Positions 14,176 to 22,390 of a stretch of DNA of 26,811 nt are shown piece by piece (positions within the stretch are counted from its first letter, which is position 1; each line of letters begins with the position of its first letter). The notes below the pieces were generated by a model, which worked only from the letters and a program-made list of their open reading frames with translations, did no database searches and was not told the DNA's origin. The position numbers were made by a program, and so were the translations under genes. The stretch is from assembly GCA_039815415.1 (NCBI GenBank), contig JBCBZH010000022.1, forward strand, positions 1 to 26,811, read 5' to 3'. This DNA comes from JBCBZH01 sp039815415 (GTDB lineage: Bacteria; Bacteroidota; Rhodothermia; Rhodothermales; Rubricoccaceae).

Positions 14176-16560
14176 ATGCCGCTCGACACTCCGATTCGCC
14201 AGCCCGCCGACCCCGACGTGACCCTCGAGCTGGCGCGCGACCACGGCCTCACCGACGACGAGTACGCCCGCATCCAGGAGATCCTGGGCCGCACGCCCAC
14301 CTACACCGAACTGGGGATCTACTCGGTGATGTGGAGCGAGCACTGCTCCTACAAGAACTCCATCGCGCTTCTGAAGACGCTCCCGCGCGACGGTGAGCGC
14401 GTGCTGGCAGGCGCAGGCGAGGAGAACGCCGGACTGATCGACATCGGCGACGGGCTGGCGGTGGCGTTCAAGATTGAGAGCCACAACCACCCCTCGGCGG
14501 TGGAGCCCTACCAGGGAGCTGCTACCGGTGTGGGCGGCATCCAGCGAGACATCTTCACGATGGGCGCCCGGCCCATCGCCAGCTTGAACTCGCTGCGCTT
14601 CGGGAGCCTGGACACGCCACGTGTTCGGTTCCTGCTCGACGGTGTCGTGCGTGGCATCGGCGACTACGGCAACTCGTTTGGTGTCCCGACTGTCGCGGGC
14701 GAGGTGGTGTTCGACCCGGTGTATGAGGGTAACCCACTCGTCAACGCGATGTCCGTGGGTGTCGTGAAAGCCGGCGAGACGGTCAGCGCGACGGCCGAGG
14801 GCGTGGGCAATCCCGTGTTCATCGTCGGCAGCTCGACGGGCCGCGACGGCATCCACGGCGCCACATTCGCCTCGGAGGAGATCTCGGAGGAGAGCGAGGC
14901 CAAGCGCCCGAGCGTACAGGTAGGCGATCCGTTCACGGAGAAGCTGCTTCTCGAGGCCAGCCTGGAGGCCATCAAGACGGGCGCCGTGGTTGGGATGCAG
15001 GACATGGGGGCCGCAGGCATTACGTGCTCGTCGTCCGAGATGAGCGAGAAAGGCGGCGTGGGGATGGACCTCTGGCTGGAGAAGACCCCTCAGCGCGAGT
15101 CGGGCATGACGCCCTATGAAATCCTGCTCTCCGAAAGCCAGGAGCGGATGCTTCTGGTGGTGGAGAAGGGCCGCGAGCAGGAGGTCGCCGATGTGTTCGA
15201 GAAGTGGGACCTGCACGTGGTCGAGATCGGCGTGGTGACCGACACTGAGCAGCTTCGCGTGACCTGGCATGGCGAGCTGGTGGTGAACGTGCCGGCCGAG
15301 AGCCTCGTGCTGGGTGGCGGCGCGCCCGTCTATCACCGCGAAACCAAGCGGCCGGGCTATCTCAGCGAAACCCAGGCCTTCGATCCTCGCCAGCTCGAGG
15401 ATGTGACTGCTGAAACGGCAGGCGAAGCGCTGGTGCATCTCATGGGATCGCCCAACATCGCGTCCAAGCGCTGGGTGTTCGAGCAGTATGACACCCACGT
15501 GCGCACCAACACCGTCGCCGGACCTGGGGCTACAGACGCCGCCGTGGTTCGACTGAAGGGCACCGCCACGCGTGAGCCAGAGCCTCGGGTATCTGTTCCG
15601 CCAGGCGTGAAGGCGCCGAAGCCGCGGGGGACGGGCGAGCGCGGGCTGGCGATGAAGACCGACTGCAACGGGCGCTACGTCTACCTCAACCCGCGCCGAG
15701 GCGGCCAGATCGCCGTGGCGGAGGCCGCGCGCAACGTGGTCTGCGCAGGCGGCCAGCCGCTGGCGGTCACCAACTGCCTCAACTTCGGCAACCCCTACAA
15801 GCCGGAGGTCTACTGGCAGTTCACCGAGGCGGTCGGCGGGATGGGCGACGCCTGCCGCGCCCTCGGCACGCCCGTCACGGGCGGCAACGTCAGCTTTTAC
15901 AACGAGAGCCCCGACGGTGAGGGCGGCACGCGCGCGGTCTTCCCCACGCCCACCATCGGCATGGTCGGGTTGGTGGAGGACGTGGACCTGCACACCACCA
16001 CGGCCTCGTTCCAGGCGCCCGCCGACGCCATCCTGCTGGTGACGCCCGCCGGGTGGGTCCACACGGGCGGCATCGAGGGCTCCGAGTATCTCGCCAGCGC
16101 GCACGGCCTCACCACAGGGGATGCGCCGCACCTCGACCTGGACGAGGAGAAGGCTGTTCAGGCGGCTGTGCTGGCCGCCATCCGCAGCGGCAACGTCAAG
16201 AGCGCGCACGACCTCTCGGATGGAGGGCTGGCGGTCGCGCTGGCGGAGTCCTGCCTGTTCGGACCCTTCGGTGCACGCATTCACCTGGACGTGCCCGAGG
16301 GTATGCGCCTCGACGCGCTCCTCTTCGGCGAGGCCCAGAGCCGCATCCTCCTCTCGGTGTCCTACGAGGCCGTGGATGCCGTTCGCCAGCTCATTGCCGA
16401 CCACGGCGCGCAGGCAACGTCCATCGGGCTGGTGGACCTGGATGCGCTCGAGATCCAAGTCAATGGAGAGACCATCCTAAACGTGCCGACCGCCGAGCTG
16501 GCCGAGCCCTACCAAACGGCGCTTCCGAACGCGATGGGCGAGGCCGTCGCAGCGGTGTAG
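14176..16560 (+). CDS. purL: phosphoribosylformylglycinamidine synthase, large subunit PurL
   Basis: PurL catalyses the ATP-dependent conversion of FGAR to FGAM in de novo purine synthesis. The 794-residue length and lack of a glutaminase domain mark the small PurL type, which works with separate PurS and PurQ; neither is next to it. Key parts are the N-terminal ELGIYSVMWSEHCSYKNSI, the substrate/ATP segment FKIESHNHPSAVEPYQGAATGVGGIQRD, the AIRS-like domain with PIASLNSLRFG, DMGAAGITCSSSEMS, and in the second half NCLNFGNPYKPEVYWQF and KSAHDLSDGGLAVALAESC. The ATG at 14176 gives the usual short N-terminal lead. The gene holds many copies of the dispersed motif (14197, 14227, 14452, 15388, 15643, 16225, 16384) in at least two frames. 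It is convergent with the kinase gene, with a strong palindrome between. Confidence 0.96.
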   Translation: MPLDTPIRQPADPDVTLELARDHGLTDDEYARIQEILGRTPTYTELGIYSVMWSEHCSYKNSIALLKTLPRDGERVLAGAGEENAGLIDIGDGLAVAFKIESHNHPSAVEPYQGAATGVGGIQRDIFTMGARPIASLNSLRFGSLDTPRVRFLLDGVVRGIGDYGNSFGVPTVAGEVVFDPVYEGNPLVNAMSVGVVKAGETVSATAEGVGNPVFIVGSSTGRDGIHGATFASEEISEESEAKRPSVQVGDPFTEKLLLEASLEAIKTGAVVGMQDMGAAGITCSSSEMSEKGGVGMDLWLEKTPQRESGMTPYEILLSESQERMLLVVEKGREQEVADVFEKWDLHVVEIGVVTDTEQLRVTWHGELVVNVPAESLVLGGGAPVYHRETKRPGYLSETQAFDPRQLEDVTAETAGEALVHLMGSPNIASKRWVFEQYDTHVRTNTVAGPGATDAAVVRLKGTATREPEPRVSVPPGVKAPKPRGTGERGLAMKTDCNGRYVYLNPRRGGQIAVAEAARNVVCAGGQPLAVTNCLNFGNPYKPEVYWQFTEAVGGMGDACRALGTPVTGGNVSFYNESPDGEGGTRAVFPTPTIGMVGLVEDVDLHTTTASFQAPADAILLVTPAGWVHTGGIEGSEYLASAHGLTTGDAPHLDLDEEKAVQAAVLAAIRSGNVKSAHDLSDGGLAVALAESCLFGPFGARIHLDVPEGMRLDALLFGEAQSRILLSVSYEAVDAVRQLIADHGAQATSIGLVDLDALEIQVNGETILNVPTAELAEPYQTALPNAMGEAVAAV

Positions 16561-16597
16561 GGCTCCCCCCGACCTTTCTCGGATCGGCCTCCGGTCT

Positions 16598-16615
16598 CAG
16601 ACCTCGTTCGGTCTG
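16598..16615 (+). terminator. hairpin overlapping the large palindrome after purL
   Basis: CAGACC (16598-16603) and GGTCTG (16610-16615) form a 6-bp stem with loop TCGTTC. Its last three bases overlap the left arm of the 28-bp palindrome at 16613, so the two stems compete at their ends. Confidence 0.4.
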
Positions 16616-16640
16616 TCCCCCTCAGGCCTGAGGGGGACAG
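16613..16640. terminator. 28-bp perfect palindrome between convergent purL and kinase genes
   Basis: CTGTCCCCCTCAGG (16613-16626) is followed at once by its exact reverse complement (16627-16640), with centre AGGCCT. A second stem, GCGTTCTG (16640-16647) with CAGAACGC (16670-16677), follows. The position between two convergent stops fits a bidirectional terminator, although a loopless 28-bp palindrome is unusually long and could also extrude as a DNA cruciform. Confidence 0.75.
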
Positions 16641-16687
16641 CGTTCTGAGCGGGAAGCGAAGCGACCTGCCAGAACGCAGGGGAGTGC

Positions 16688-18637
16688 CTACCCCAGCAGG
16701 TCCGCCAGCGTTGGCTCGGAGCTGCCCTCGAGCTGGCGATCCGCGTTGGTGACCAGCATTGCGTTTTCTGGCTCCGGCTCCGGGACGACGTGCGGCACGG
16801 TAACCGTGAACGTAGTCCCGATGCCCTTCTCGCTCGTCACCGCGATGGTGCCGTTCATCAGGCGCACCAGCCGCTCGGTGATCGCCAGCCCGAGGCCGCT
16901 GCCCTCGTGGCTCCGGGCGTGGCCCTCCGACTCCTGGCGGAACTCGCTGAACAGATCCGGCAGGAACTCCGCGTCAATGCCGATGCCGGTGTCAGTCACC
17001 ACCAGCTCGAGCTGGCGGCCGAGCGGACGCAGGCGGACGGTGACGCTGCCCGCATCAGTAAACTTGATGGCGTTGCCGATGAGGTTGTTCAGGATGCGGT
17101 CCAGAGCGCCGTGGTCGAGGCAGGCGGGGATTGAGCTGGCAGCAGACTCGAACCGCAGCTCGAGGCCCTGGCTTTCGGCCATCGGGCGGAGCACGCCGAG
17201 GCTGCGGTGGACGTGCTCCACGAGGTCGAGGGGTTGGGGCCGGAGCATCTGGCCCCCCGCGTCGATCTGCGCGAGATCGAGGACGGAGTTGAGCGTGTTC
17301 AGCAGGCGCGTCCCCCCAGCCTGGATTGCGAGCACGAGGTCGATCTGATCGTCGGCCACCTCGTAGCGGAGCAGGTCGGCAAACCCGATCACTGCGGTCA
17401 GCGGTGTGCGGATCTCGTGGCTCATCGACGCCAGGAACGCACTCTTGGCGTGGGCCATCTCTTCAGCCTGCTCTCGAGCGTCGATCAGGCCCTGCTCATA
17501 ATCCATGCGTACCTGAGTGTCACGGGCCAGCGACAGCACGCGAGGCTCGCCATTGAGCGTGATGAGCTGCGAGTCGAACTCGAACACGCGCGGTCCGGAA
17601 GCACTCCTCAGGCGAAGCTCGGCGCGGGATGCGCCTTTCGTCTTCAGGCGAGCGATGTGCGCACGAACGCGCTGGTGGTGTTCGGGCAGAATGACATCGA
17701 AGAGCGCCGGGGGCGTCTCCTCTGGCCTGCAGCCAATGGCTTCACGGGCTGCCCGGTTCAGCTCGATGTGGTTCCCCTCGAGGTCATGGATGGTGATGGC
17801 ATCGCGTGCAAGGTTCACCACCTGCCGGTAGCGATCCTCCGATCGATTCAGCTGGTCCACGCGTCGCTGCACCTGTCGGCGCAGGACCGTCACCCACGTC
17901 ACCGCAATGACGAGCAGGCCAAGCGCCACCATCCCTCCATTCCGGTACATCGACGGCGAGATGCCAGCCCGGTGCACGTCGTTAGCCGTGCGTGGATAGA
18001 TCTGGTACGAGTCCTCGTAGGGCGCGGCCCGGTCGTATTGCCCCGCCAGCCCGACGATCCGAACCCGGTCTCCGGGTTGATAGGTGCTGAGGTCGATCTG
18101 ATGAGGCGCATTCGCATAGACGAACGCAACCAGGAGCGAGTGATCGTCGAGGGTGATGGAGAGGGTTTGCCCGGCGTCGAGGTGGTTAGATCCGACGATA
18201 ACGCCCTCTGCCTCAACCAGCCGCCCTTCGACCCGCTCCGGGTCCTGAGAGGTGTACGGCACCGGTGCAGGACTCGGCTCATCCGACGCGAGCACGGTCG
18301 CCCGCGCGTTGTCCAGGAAGGCCATTCCGGCCCCGAAGGCCAACTCGCCCGTCACGCGGACACGGTCGCCAGCCCGGATCGCAGCGGAGGCGTCGGCGAG
18401 AGAGACCGCCAGCCCGGCGTCGGCGTCCTGGAGGTAAAAGGAGGGACCGTTTCCAAAAGCGCCTGCATCGACCGAGGCAACCCCAGTGACCGTCACCAGC
18501 CCCCCGTAGTCATCCGGCACGCGATCGCCGTTGGCATCCCGGAGCAGATCCCCAATCGAGCTGGCGATGGACTGCCCCGATGCCGTCTGGAGCGGTGCCA
18601 TCAGCAGCACAAGGCCGAGGAGAACGCGGACGATCAT
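16688..18637 (-). CDS. membrane histidine kinase with OB-like sensor region and PAS domain (HK1)
   Basis: A 649-residue sensor kinase. Signal/anchor sequence (1-21) leads into a periplasmic part with an acidic DANGDRVPDDYG stretch (34-45) and two OB-fold-like modules (about 46-118 and 135-222). The modules show the pattern VTVTGVAS...SFYLQDADAGLAV...IRAGDRVRVTGEL and VEAEGVIV...QPGDRVRIVGLAG. A helix at about 236-252 crosses the membrane. A PAS domain (about 267-378), HisKA with H407 (FLASMSHEIRTPLTAVIGFADLL) and a HATPase_c domain (NLIGNAIKF, DTGIGIDAEFL, GSGLGLAITERL) follow. There is no receiver domain. The ATG overlaps the stop of the upstream kinase gene in ATGA, so the two are translationally coupled. 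The ligand is unknown; OB-like modules suggest an oligonucleotide, oligosaccharide or peptide. Confidence 0.88.
   Translation of the reverse strand: MIVRVLLGLVLLMAPLQTASGQSIASSIGDLLRDANGDRVPDDYGGLVTVTGVASVDAGAFGNGPSFYLQDADAGLAVSLADASAAIRAGDRVRVTGELAFGAGMAFLDNARATVLASDEPSPAPVPYTSQDPERVEGRLVEAEGVIVGSNHLDAGQTLSITLDDHSLLVAFVYANAPHQIDLSTYQPGDRVRIVGLAGQYDRAAPYEDSYQIYPRTANDVHRAGISPSMYRNGGMVALGLLVIAVTWVTVLRRQVQRRVDQLNRSEDRYRQVVNLARDAITIHDLEGNHIELNRAAREAIGCRPEETPPALFDVILPEHHQRVRAHIARLKTKGASRAELRLRSASGPRVFEFDSQLITLNGEPRVLSLARDTQVRMDYEQGLIDAREQAEEMAHAKSAFLASMSHEIRTPLTAVIGFADLLRYEVADDQIDLVLAIQAGGTRLLNTLNSVLDLAQIDAGGQMLRPQPLDLVEHVHRSLGVLRPMAESQGLELRFESAASSIPACLDHGALDRILNNLIGNAIKFTDAGSVTVRLRPLGRQLELVVTDTGIGIDAEFLPDLFSEFRQESEGHARSHEGSGLGLAITERLVRLMNGTIAVTSEKGIGTTFTVTVPHVVPEPEPENAMLVTNADRQLEGSSEPTLADLLG
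17003..17016. repeat. intact palindromic motif core inside HK1
   Basis: CCAGCTCGAGCTGG is a perfect 14-bp palindrome coding for Gln-Leu-Glu-Leu on the kinase strand. With flanks it matches the 18-bp dispersed palindrome at all but one position, showing that the full element can also be carried within a gene. Confidence 0.8.
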
Positions 18638-20691
18638 TGCGGCACGTCAGGGTCGGGTGCGCGGCTGGGAACAGGAGACGTCTGTGCAACGGGTGCACGG
18701 TCTTCCGACACCGGCTGTGCAAGCGGGAGGCAGACCTCGAACAGGGTGCCGACACCCTTCTGACTTTGCACCCGGATGGTGCCCCCAAGCCTTTCCACGA
18801 GACGGTGAGTAATGGCGAGCCCGAGTCCGGTCCCCTCGAAGTCGCGCCTGTGCTCATCGTTGGATTCTTGCTTGAAGGGCTCGAACAGGTCGGGCAGGAA
18901 GTCATCGCTGATCCCGATGCCTGTATCGCGAACTTGGAGAATCAGGTGTCCGTCGCGGGTGTGCAGCCCTACGCGCACCTCGCCTTCGAGGGTGAACTTG
19001 ATGGCATTCCCGACGAGGTTCGTCACAATGCGGTCGAACGCGGCCGAGGACAGCGCCACATGCAGCTCCGGTGCCGACGATCCGAAGCGCAGCCCGATGC
19101 CCGCCTTGTGAGCGAGCTGGGCCAACAGGCGAACCGACTCACGTGTGGCTTGAACAGCGTCGAACCGCTCCGGCGCCAGCTCGACGCGGTCTGCATCGAG
19201 GCGGGAGAGGTCGAGAATGTCATTGAGGGTGTTGAGGAGTCGGTGGCCCCCGGTGTGGATCGCCTCCGCGAATTCGTGGAGATGAGCCGGGACTTCCTCG
19301 CGGAGAACATCCGAGAACCCGAGGATGGCTGTGAGCGGTGTTCGGATCTCGTGGCTCATGTTCGCCAGGATCGAACTCTTGAGCTGAGCTGCGGCCTCGG
19401 CCTCTTCACGGGCCTCTTCGGACACCTTCCGAGCCTCCTCAGCCAAGGTCATGGCTTGCAGCAAGCCGTGCTCATAGGCTCGCCGTTCCTCCACGTCACG
19501 CGCGATGGATACGAAGGCCGTTCCCTTCCGAATCTGTAGCGTGCGTGTTGCGACCTCGAAGGGGACCGCGCGGCCGTTGGACTGCCGCAGCTCAAGCACC
19601 GCGGACGCGGAGCCCGTTCGTAGAGCCTCCTTGAGGTGGTCATCTACGGACTCGGGATGCGTCGCCAGCTCGCGGAGCGGCTTCGCGGCATCGTCCTCAG
19701 TCGGGTCGGTGGTGCCGAAAAGGCGAGCGCCCGTCTCGTTCGACTCTGTGATACGGCCCTCAGTGTTGAGCACCAAGACCGGGTCTGCCGCTGCGTTGAA
19801 GAGGTGCGTGTAGCGTGTCTCGCTTTCGGCCAGCGCTGCCGTTCGTGCGCTCACCACGCGGCGCAGGACGTAGGCCCAGAGCAAGGCCGCCAGAAGCAGA
19901 GCCGCAATGATGGCTGCGCCAGTGCGGTAGGTGGAGGGCGAAATCCCGATCTGGCGAATGTCGGCGCTGGATCGGGGGAAGACGATGTACGAGTTGGTGA
20001 ACGGCGGCGCGAGGTCGTGCTGAGCCGCGATGCCACGCACGCGGACGTAGTCCCCCACTTCGATGTTGCCGAAGTCGATGGGGGAGGCTCTGAATCGGTA
20101 GGCGTAGACCTGTGTGGCGGTCGTCCCGCTGATGAGAACCAGCAGCCGCCCACCTGCCGTGCTGTCGGACTGGGTGACGTGCCCGCGCACCTCTACGAGC
20201 TGGCTTTCGGCAGCCTCGAGCTGGGGATCATCGTCGGGAAGGCGGAGGGGCTGGATGTCTCGGCGCGGCGCGTCTTCTACCTTGACGACGGAGGGCGCCG
20301 CCAGCTCGAGGGTTCCGAGGTGCTGGCTGACGATGCCGTGCGCCAGCACACTGTCGCCCACCATCACAGGGCTGGAGCCGGACGGAAGCACGAGACGCAG
20401 CCCAGCGGTTCCGTCCTGGATGTAGACCTCGTGCACGTCGGCACGCAGCATCCCTGTGCCCGCCGTCACGCGGCCTCCTACGAGGACGGTATCTCCAACG
20501 CTCGAGGCGACGCCATAGGCGTCGAGGCCTGCTCGAAGCGTGGCGAGGGGACGGACTGGAACGGACCAGTCTGGCGCGATGCGCTGCGTGGCCCGGGAGG
20601 ACGTACCGGCCGGGTCGATGCCGACAGATTGGGCTTGGGCAGGTCCCCAGAGCACACCCACAAGAGCTGCCCATAGGGCAACTCTCACCAC
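18634..20691 (-). CDS. membrane histidine kinase with OB-like sensor region and PAS domain (HK2)
   Basis: A 685-residue sensor kinase, first gene of the pair. Signal sequence (1-21) is followed by two OB-like modules (about 60-140, VGGRVTAGTG...VYIQDGTAGLRLVL...VGDSVLAHGIV; about 162-245, VEVRGHVTQS...VGDYVRVRGIA). The membrane helix is at 258-278, PAS at about 290-400, a coiled-coil linker rich in Glu and Ala at about 415-437, HisKA with H447 (ILANMSHEIRTPLTAILGFSDVL) and HATPase_c (NLVGNAIKF, DTGIGISDDFL, GTGLGLAITHRL). A motif just before the helix, FPRSSADIRQIGISPSTYR, closely matches YPRTANDVHRAGISPSMYR in HK1, so the two arose by duplication. The start is one of two adjacent GTG codons at 20691. 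No response regulator is nearby. Divergent from trxA. Confidence 0.88.
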   Translation of the reverse strand: MVRVALWAALVGVLWGPAQAQSVGIDPAGTSSRATQRIAPDWSVPVRPLATLRAGLDAYGVASSVGDTVLVGGRVTAGTGMLRADVHEVYIQDGTAGLRLVLPSGSSPVMVGDSVLAHGIVSQHLGTLELAAPSVVKVEDAPRRDIQPLRLPDDDPQLEAAESQLVEVRGHVTQSDSTAGGRLLVLISGTTATQVYAYRFRASPIDFGNIEVGDYVRVRGIAAQHDLAPPFTNSYIVFPRSSADIRQIGISPSTYRTGAAIIAALLLAALLWAYVLRRVVSARTAALAESETRYTHLFNAAADPVLVLNTEGRITESNETGARLFGTTDPTEDDAAKPLRELATHPESVDDHLKEALRTGSASAVLELRQSNGRAVPFEVATRTLQIRKGTAFVSIARDVEERRAYEHGLLQAMTLAEEARKVSEEAREEAEAAAQLKSSILANMSHEIRTPLTAILGFSDVLREEVPAHLHEFAEAIHTGGHRLLNTLNDILDLSRLDADRVELAPERFDAVQATRESVRLLAQLAHKAGIGLRFGSSAPELHVALSSAAFDRIVTNLVGNAIKFTLEGEVRVGLHTRDGHLILQVRDTGIGISDDFLPDLFEPFKQESNDEHRRDFEGTGLGLAITHRLVERLGGTIRVQSQKGVGTLFEVCLPLAQPVSEDRAPVAQTSPVPSRAPDPDVPQ

Positions 20692-20920
20692 CAGTCCGAG
20701 CTGGCGTGAGGGGCGAGGATGGAGACGTGAGTTCAGGGCGATGGCCGTGTGCGAGCCCCTCGTATCGGCAGTTTCGCGGGAGACTTCACCCCAGCCATGC
20801 CATCGGTTTAGCTTCTTGGTCGTCTAGGGTCCACACAACACCGGGGGGCTCCCTTTCGATTGGAGAAACCCCCTATCTCATCTCCTCGTTCAAACGAGGA
20901 ATTGACTCCACACCTCTGTT
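20692..20920. other. divergent spacer between HK2 and trxA
   Basis: A 229-bp spacer with no supported gene. It has one single motif copy (GAGCTGGCG, 20698-20706) just upstream of HK2 and an operator-like palindrome near the trxA start (20883-20900). I cannot define promoters. Confidence 0.4.
20883..20900 (+). promoter_or_regulatory. 18-bp palindrome upstream of trxA
   Basis: TCCTCGTT and AACGAGGA flank a CA centre, giving an 18-bp imperfect-centre palindrome 20 bp before the trxA ATG. The short two-base centre makes a DNA operator more likely than an RNA hairpin. The position would let a bound repressor block the promoter or early transcript. No regulator gene is adjacent. Confidence 0.45.
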
Positions 20921-21265
20921 ATGGCTGACAACGCCCCCACCATTACCGGAACCGACGCCAACTTTGAGTCGGAAATCTTAAACACCGACCAGCCGGTTCT
21001 CGTCGATTTCTGGGCCACCTGGTGCGGCCCCTGCCGGACCATCGCGCCCAACAACGAAGAGCTCGCCACCGATTACGACGGCCGAGCCCGCCTGGTGAAG
21101 CTGGACGTAGACAACAACCCGCAGACGGCCATGAAGTACGGCATTCGCTCGATCCCGTCGCTTCTGTTTTTCAAGGACGGTCGCCCCGTCGATCAGATGG
21201 TCGGCGTGGTCCCAAAGAAGGTGCTGGCCGAGAAGCTGGACGCTCTCGCTGCCCAGACGGCCTGA
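20921..21265 (+). CDS. trxA: thioredoxin TrxA
   Basis: A 114-residue cytoplasmic disulfide reductase that passes electrons from thioredoxin reductase to ribonucleotide reductase, peroxiredoxins and other targets. The active site WCGPC has C35 and C38 in VDFWATWCGPCRT. The VKLDVDNNPQTAMKYGIRSIPSLLFFKDG stretch includes the cis-Pro loop (SIPS) and family-standard spacing. No signal peptide is present. The trxB gene follows on the same strand, 78 bp after the stop, with a strong hairpin between. No copy of the dispersed motif lies in this gene. Confidence 0.97.
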   Translation: MADNAPTITGTDANFESEILNTDQPVLVDFWATWCGPCRTIAPNNEELATDYDGRARLVKLDVDNNPQTAMKYGIRSIPSLLFFKDGRPVDQMVGVVPKKVLAEKLDALAAQTA

Positions 21266-21281
21266 TCCGAACGGCCTGATC
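21257..21281 (+). repeat. 14-bp tandem duplication at the trxA 3' end
   Basis: ACGGCCTGATC at 21257-21267 recurs at 21271-21281 with a 14-base period. The first copy contains the trxA stop (TGA 21263-21265). It looks like a small slippage duplication just past the stop. Confidence 0.65.
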
Positions 21282-21290
21282 GATAAACGT

Positions 21291-21328
21291 GAGAGGGATG
21301 GGCGGACGTGGGTCTGCCCATCCCTCTC
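21291..21328 (+). terminator. hairpin between trxA and trxB
   Basis: GAGAGGGATGGGC (21291-21303) pairs perfectly with GCCCATCCCTCTC (21316-21328) around a 12-base loop, followed by TTCTCC. It starts 25 bp after the trxA stop and ends 15 bp before the trxB start. It would end many trxA transcripts and let a minority read into trxB, or protect the trxA mRNA 3' end. Confidence 0.75.
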
Positions 21329-21343
21329 TTCTCCCGCATCACT

Positions 21344-22387
21344 ATGACTCCTACACCTTTGCCCGATGGCCTCGACTGGGATGCGGCCGAGCGCCGCGCC
21401 GTCATCATCATCGGAACCGGCCCCGCAGGGCTCACGGCAGCTCTGTACGCCGCTCGTGCCAACCTCGAGCCGCTCGTGATCCAGGGCCCTGAGCCAGGTG
21501 GTCAGCTCACGACCACCACCGATGTCGAGAACTTCCCAGGCTACCCGGATGGGGTGATGGGGCCGGAGATGATGCAGGACCTCGAGAAGCAGGCGACGCG
21601 CTTCGGCGCCGATCTGCGCTGGGGCATGGTCACCCACGTGGATCTTTCAGGATCCCCCCATCAGCTCGTGGTAGATGAGGAGACGCCTCTCCTGGCCGAT
21701 GCAGTCATTGTGTCCACAGGCGCCAGCGCGAAGTACCTCGGGCTGGAGAACGAGAAACGACTTCTTGGGCGTGGCGTGAGCGCGTGTGCCACCTGCGATG
21801 GCGCGTTCTTCCGCAATGAGGAGATTGCCATCGTGGGCGGCGGCGACACCGCCATGGAAGAGGCACTCTTCCTGACCCGCTTCGCCTCGACGGTTCACCT
21901 CATTCACCGCCGGGACGAGTTCCGGGCCTCCAAGATCATGCAGGACCGCGTGCTCGCGCACGACAAGGTGACCGTTCACTGGAACACCGTCGTGACCGAC
22001 GTGAAGGGCGAGAATGCCGTCGAGGCGCTCGCGCTGGAGGACACGGTGACAGGTGAGACCCGCGAGCTGGCGGTGACCGGTTTCTTCGTCGCCATCGGCC
22101 ATAAGCCCAACACAGATCTGTTCAAAGGCTGGCTGGAGATGGACGAGAACGGCTACGTCCTCACCAAGCCGGACTCAACGACCACCGATGTGCCGGGTGT
22201 GTTCGTTTCGGGCGATGCCCAGGACCATGTCTATCGACAGGCTGTGACCGCTGCAGGCACCGGCTGCATGGCGGCTATCGACGCCGAGCGGTGGCTGGCC
22301 GAGCAGGAGGTGATCGACGACACGCGGACGCAGACCGAGTACCACGCGGCGCTTGCTGAAAGCACGGAGGACACAGTCGAGGCCTGA
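21344..22387 (+). CDS. trxB: thioredoxin-disulfide reductase TrxB
   Basis: A 347-residue NADPH-dependent flavoenzyme that reduces thioredoxin. The FAD motif is GTGPAG (24-29) in IIIGTGPAGLTAALYAAR, the redox pair is C148/C151 (ACATCDGAFF), the NADPH motif is GGGDTAMEEA (165-174), and the second FAD segment is VFVSGDAQDHVYRQAVTAAGTG. The length is slightly above the usual 310-330 because of a short N-terminal lead and a C-terminal acidic tail (ESTEDTVEA). The ATG at 21344 is preferred over an in-frame GTG at 21308, which lies inside the preceding hairpin. Three bases separate its stop from the stop of the convergent gene. A possible terminator lies within that neighbour's coding region. Confidence 0.96.
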   Translation: MTPTPLPDGLDWDAAERRAVIIIGTGPAGLTAALYAARANLEPLVIQGPEPGGQLTTTTDVENFPGYPDGVMGPEMMQDLEKQATRFGADLRWGMVTHVDLSGSPHQLVVDEETPLLADAVIVSTGASAKYLGLENEKRLLGRGVSACATCDGAFFRNEEIAIVGGGDTAMEEALFLTRFASTVHLIHRRDEFRASKIMQDRVLAHDKVTVHWNTVVTDVKGENAVEALALEDTVTGETRELAVTGFFVAIGHKPNTDLFKGWLEMDENGYVLTKPDSTTTDVPGVFVSGDAQDHVYRQAVTAAGTGCMAAIDAERWLAEQEVIDDTRTQTEYHAALAESTEDTVEA

Positions 22388-22390
22388 GCC

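Noticed and set aside
14113..16458. A 781-codon open frame opposite purL
   Set aside because: Antisense shadow of a well-supported PurL; His/Arg/Leu-rich and without recognisable domains.
17207..18763. A 518-codon plus-strand frame opposite HK1
   Set aside because: The minus strand encodes clear OB-like, PAS and HisKA domains; the plus frame has none.
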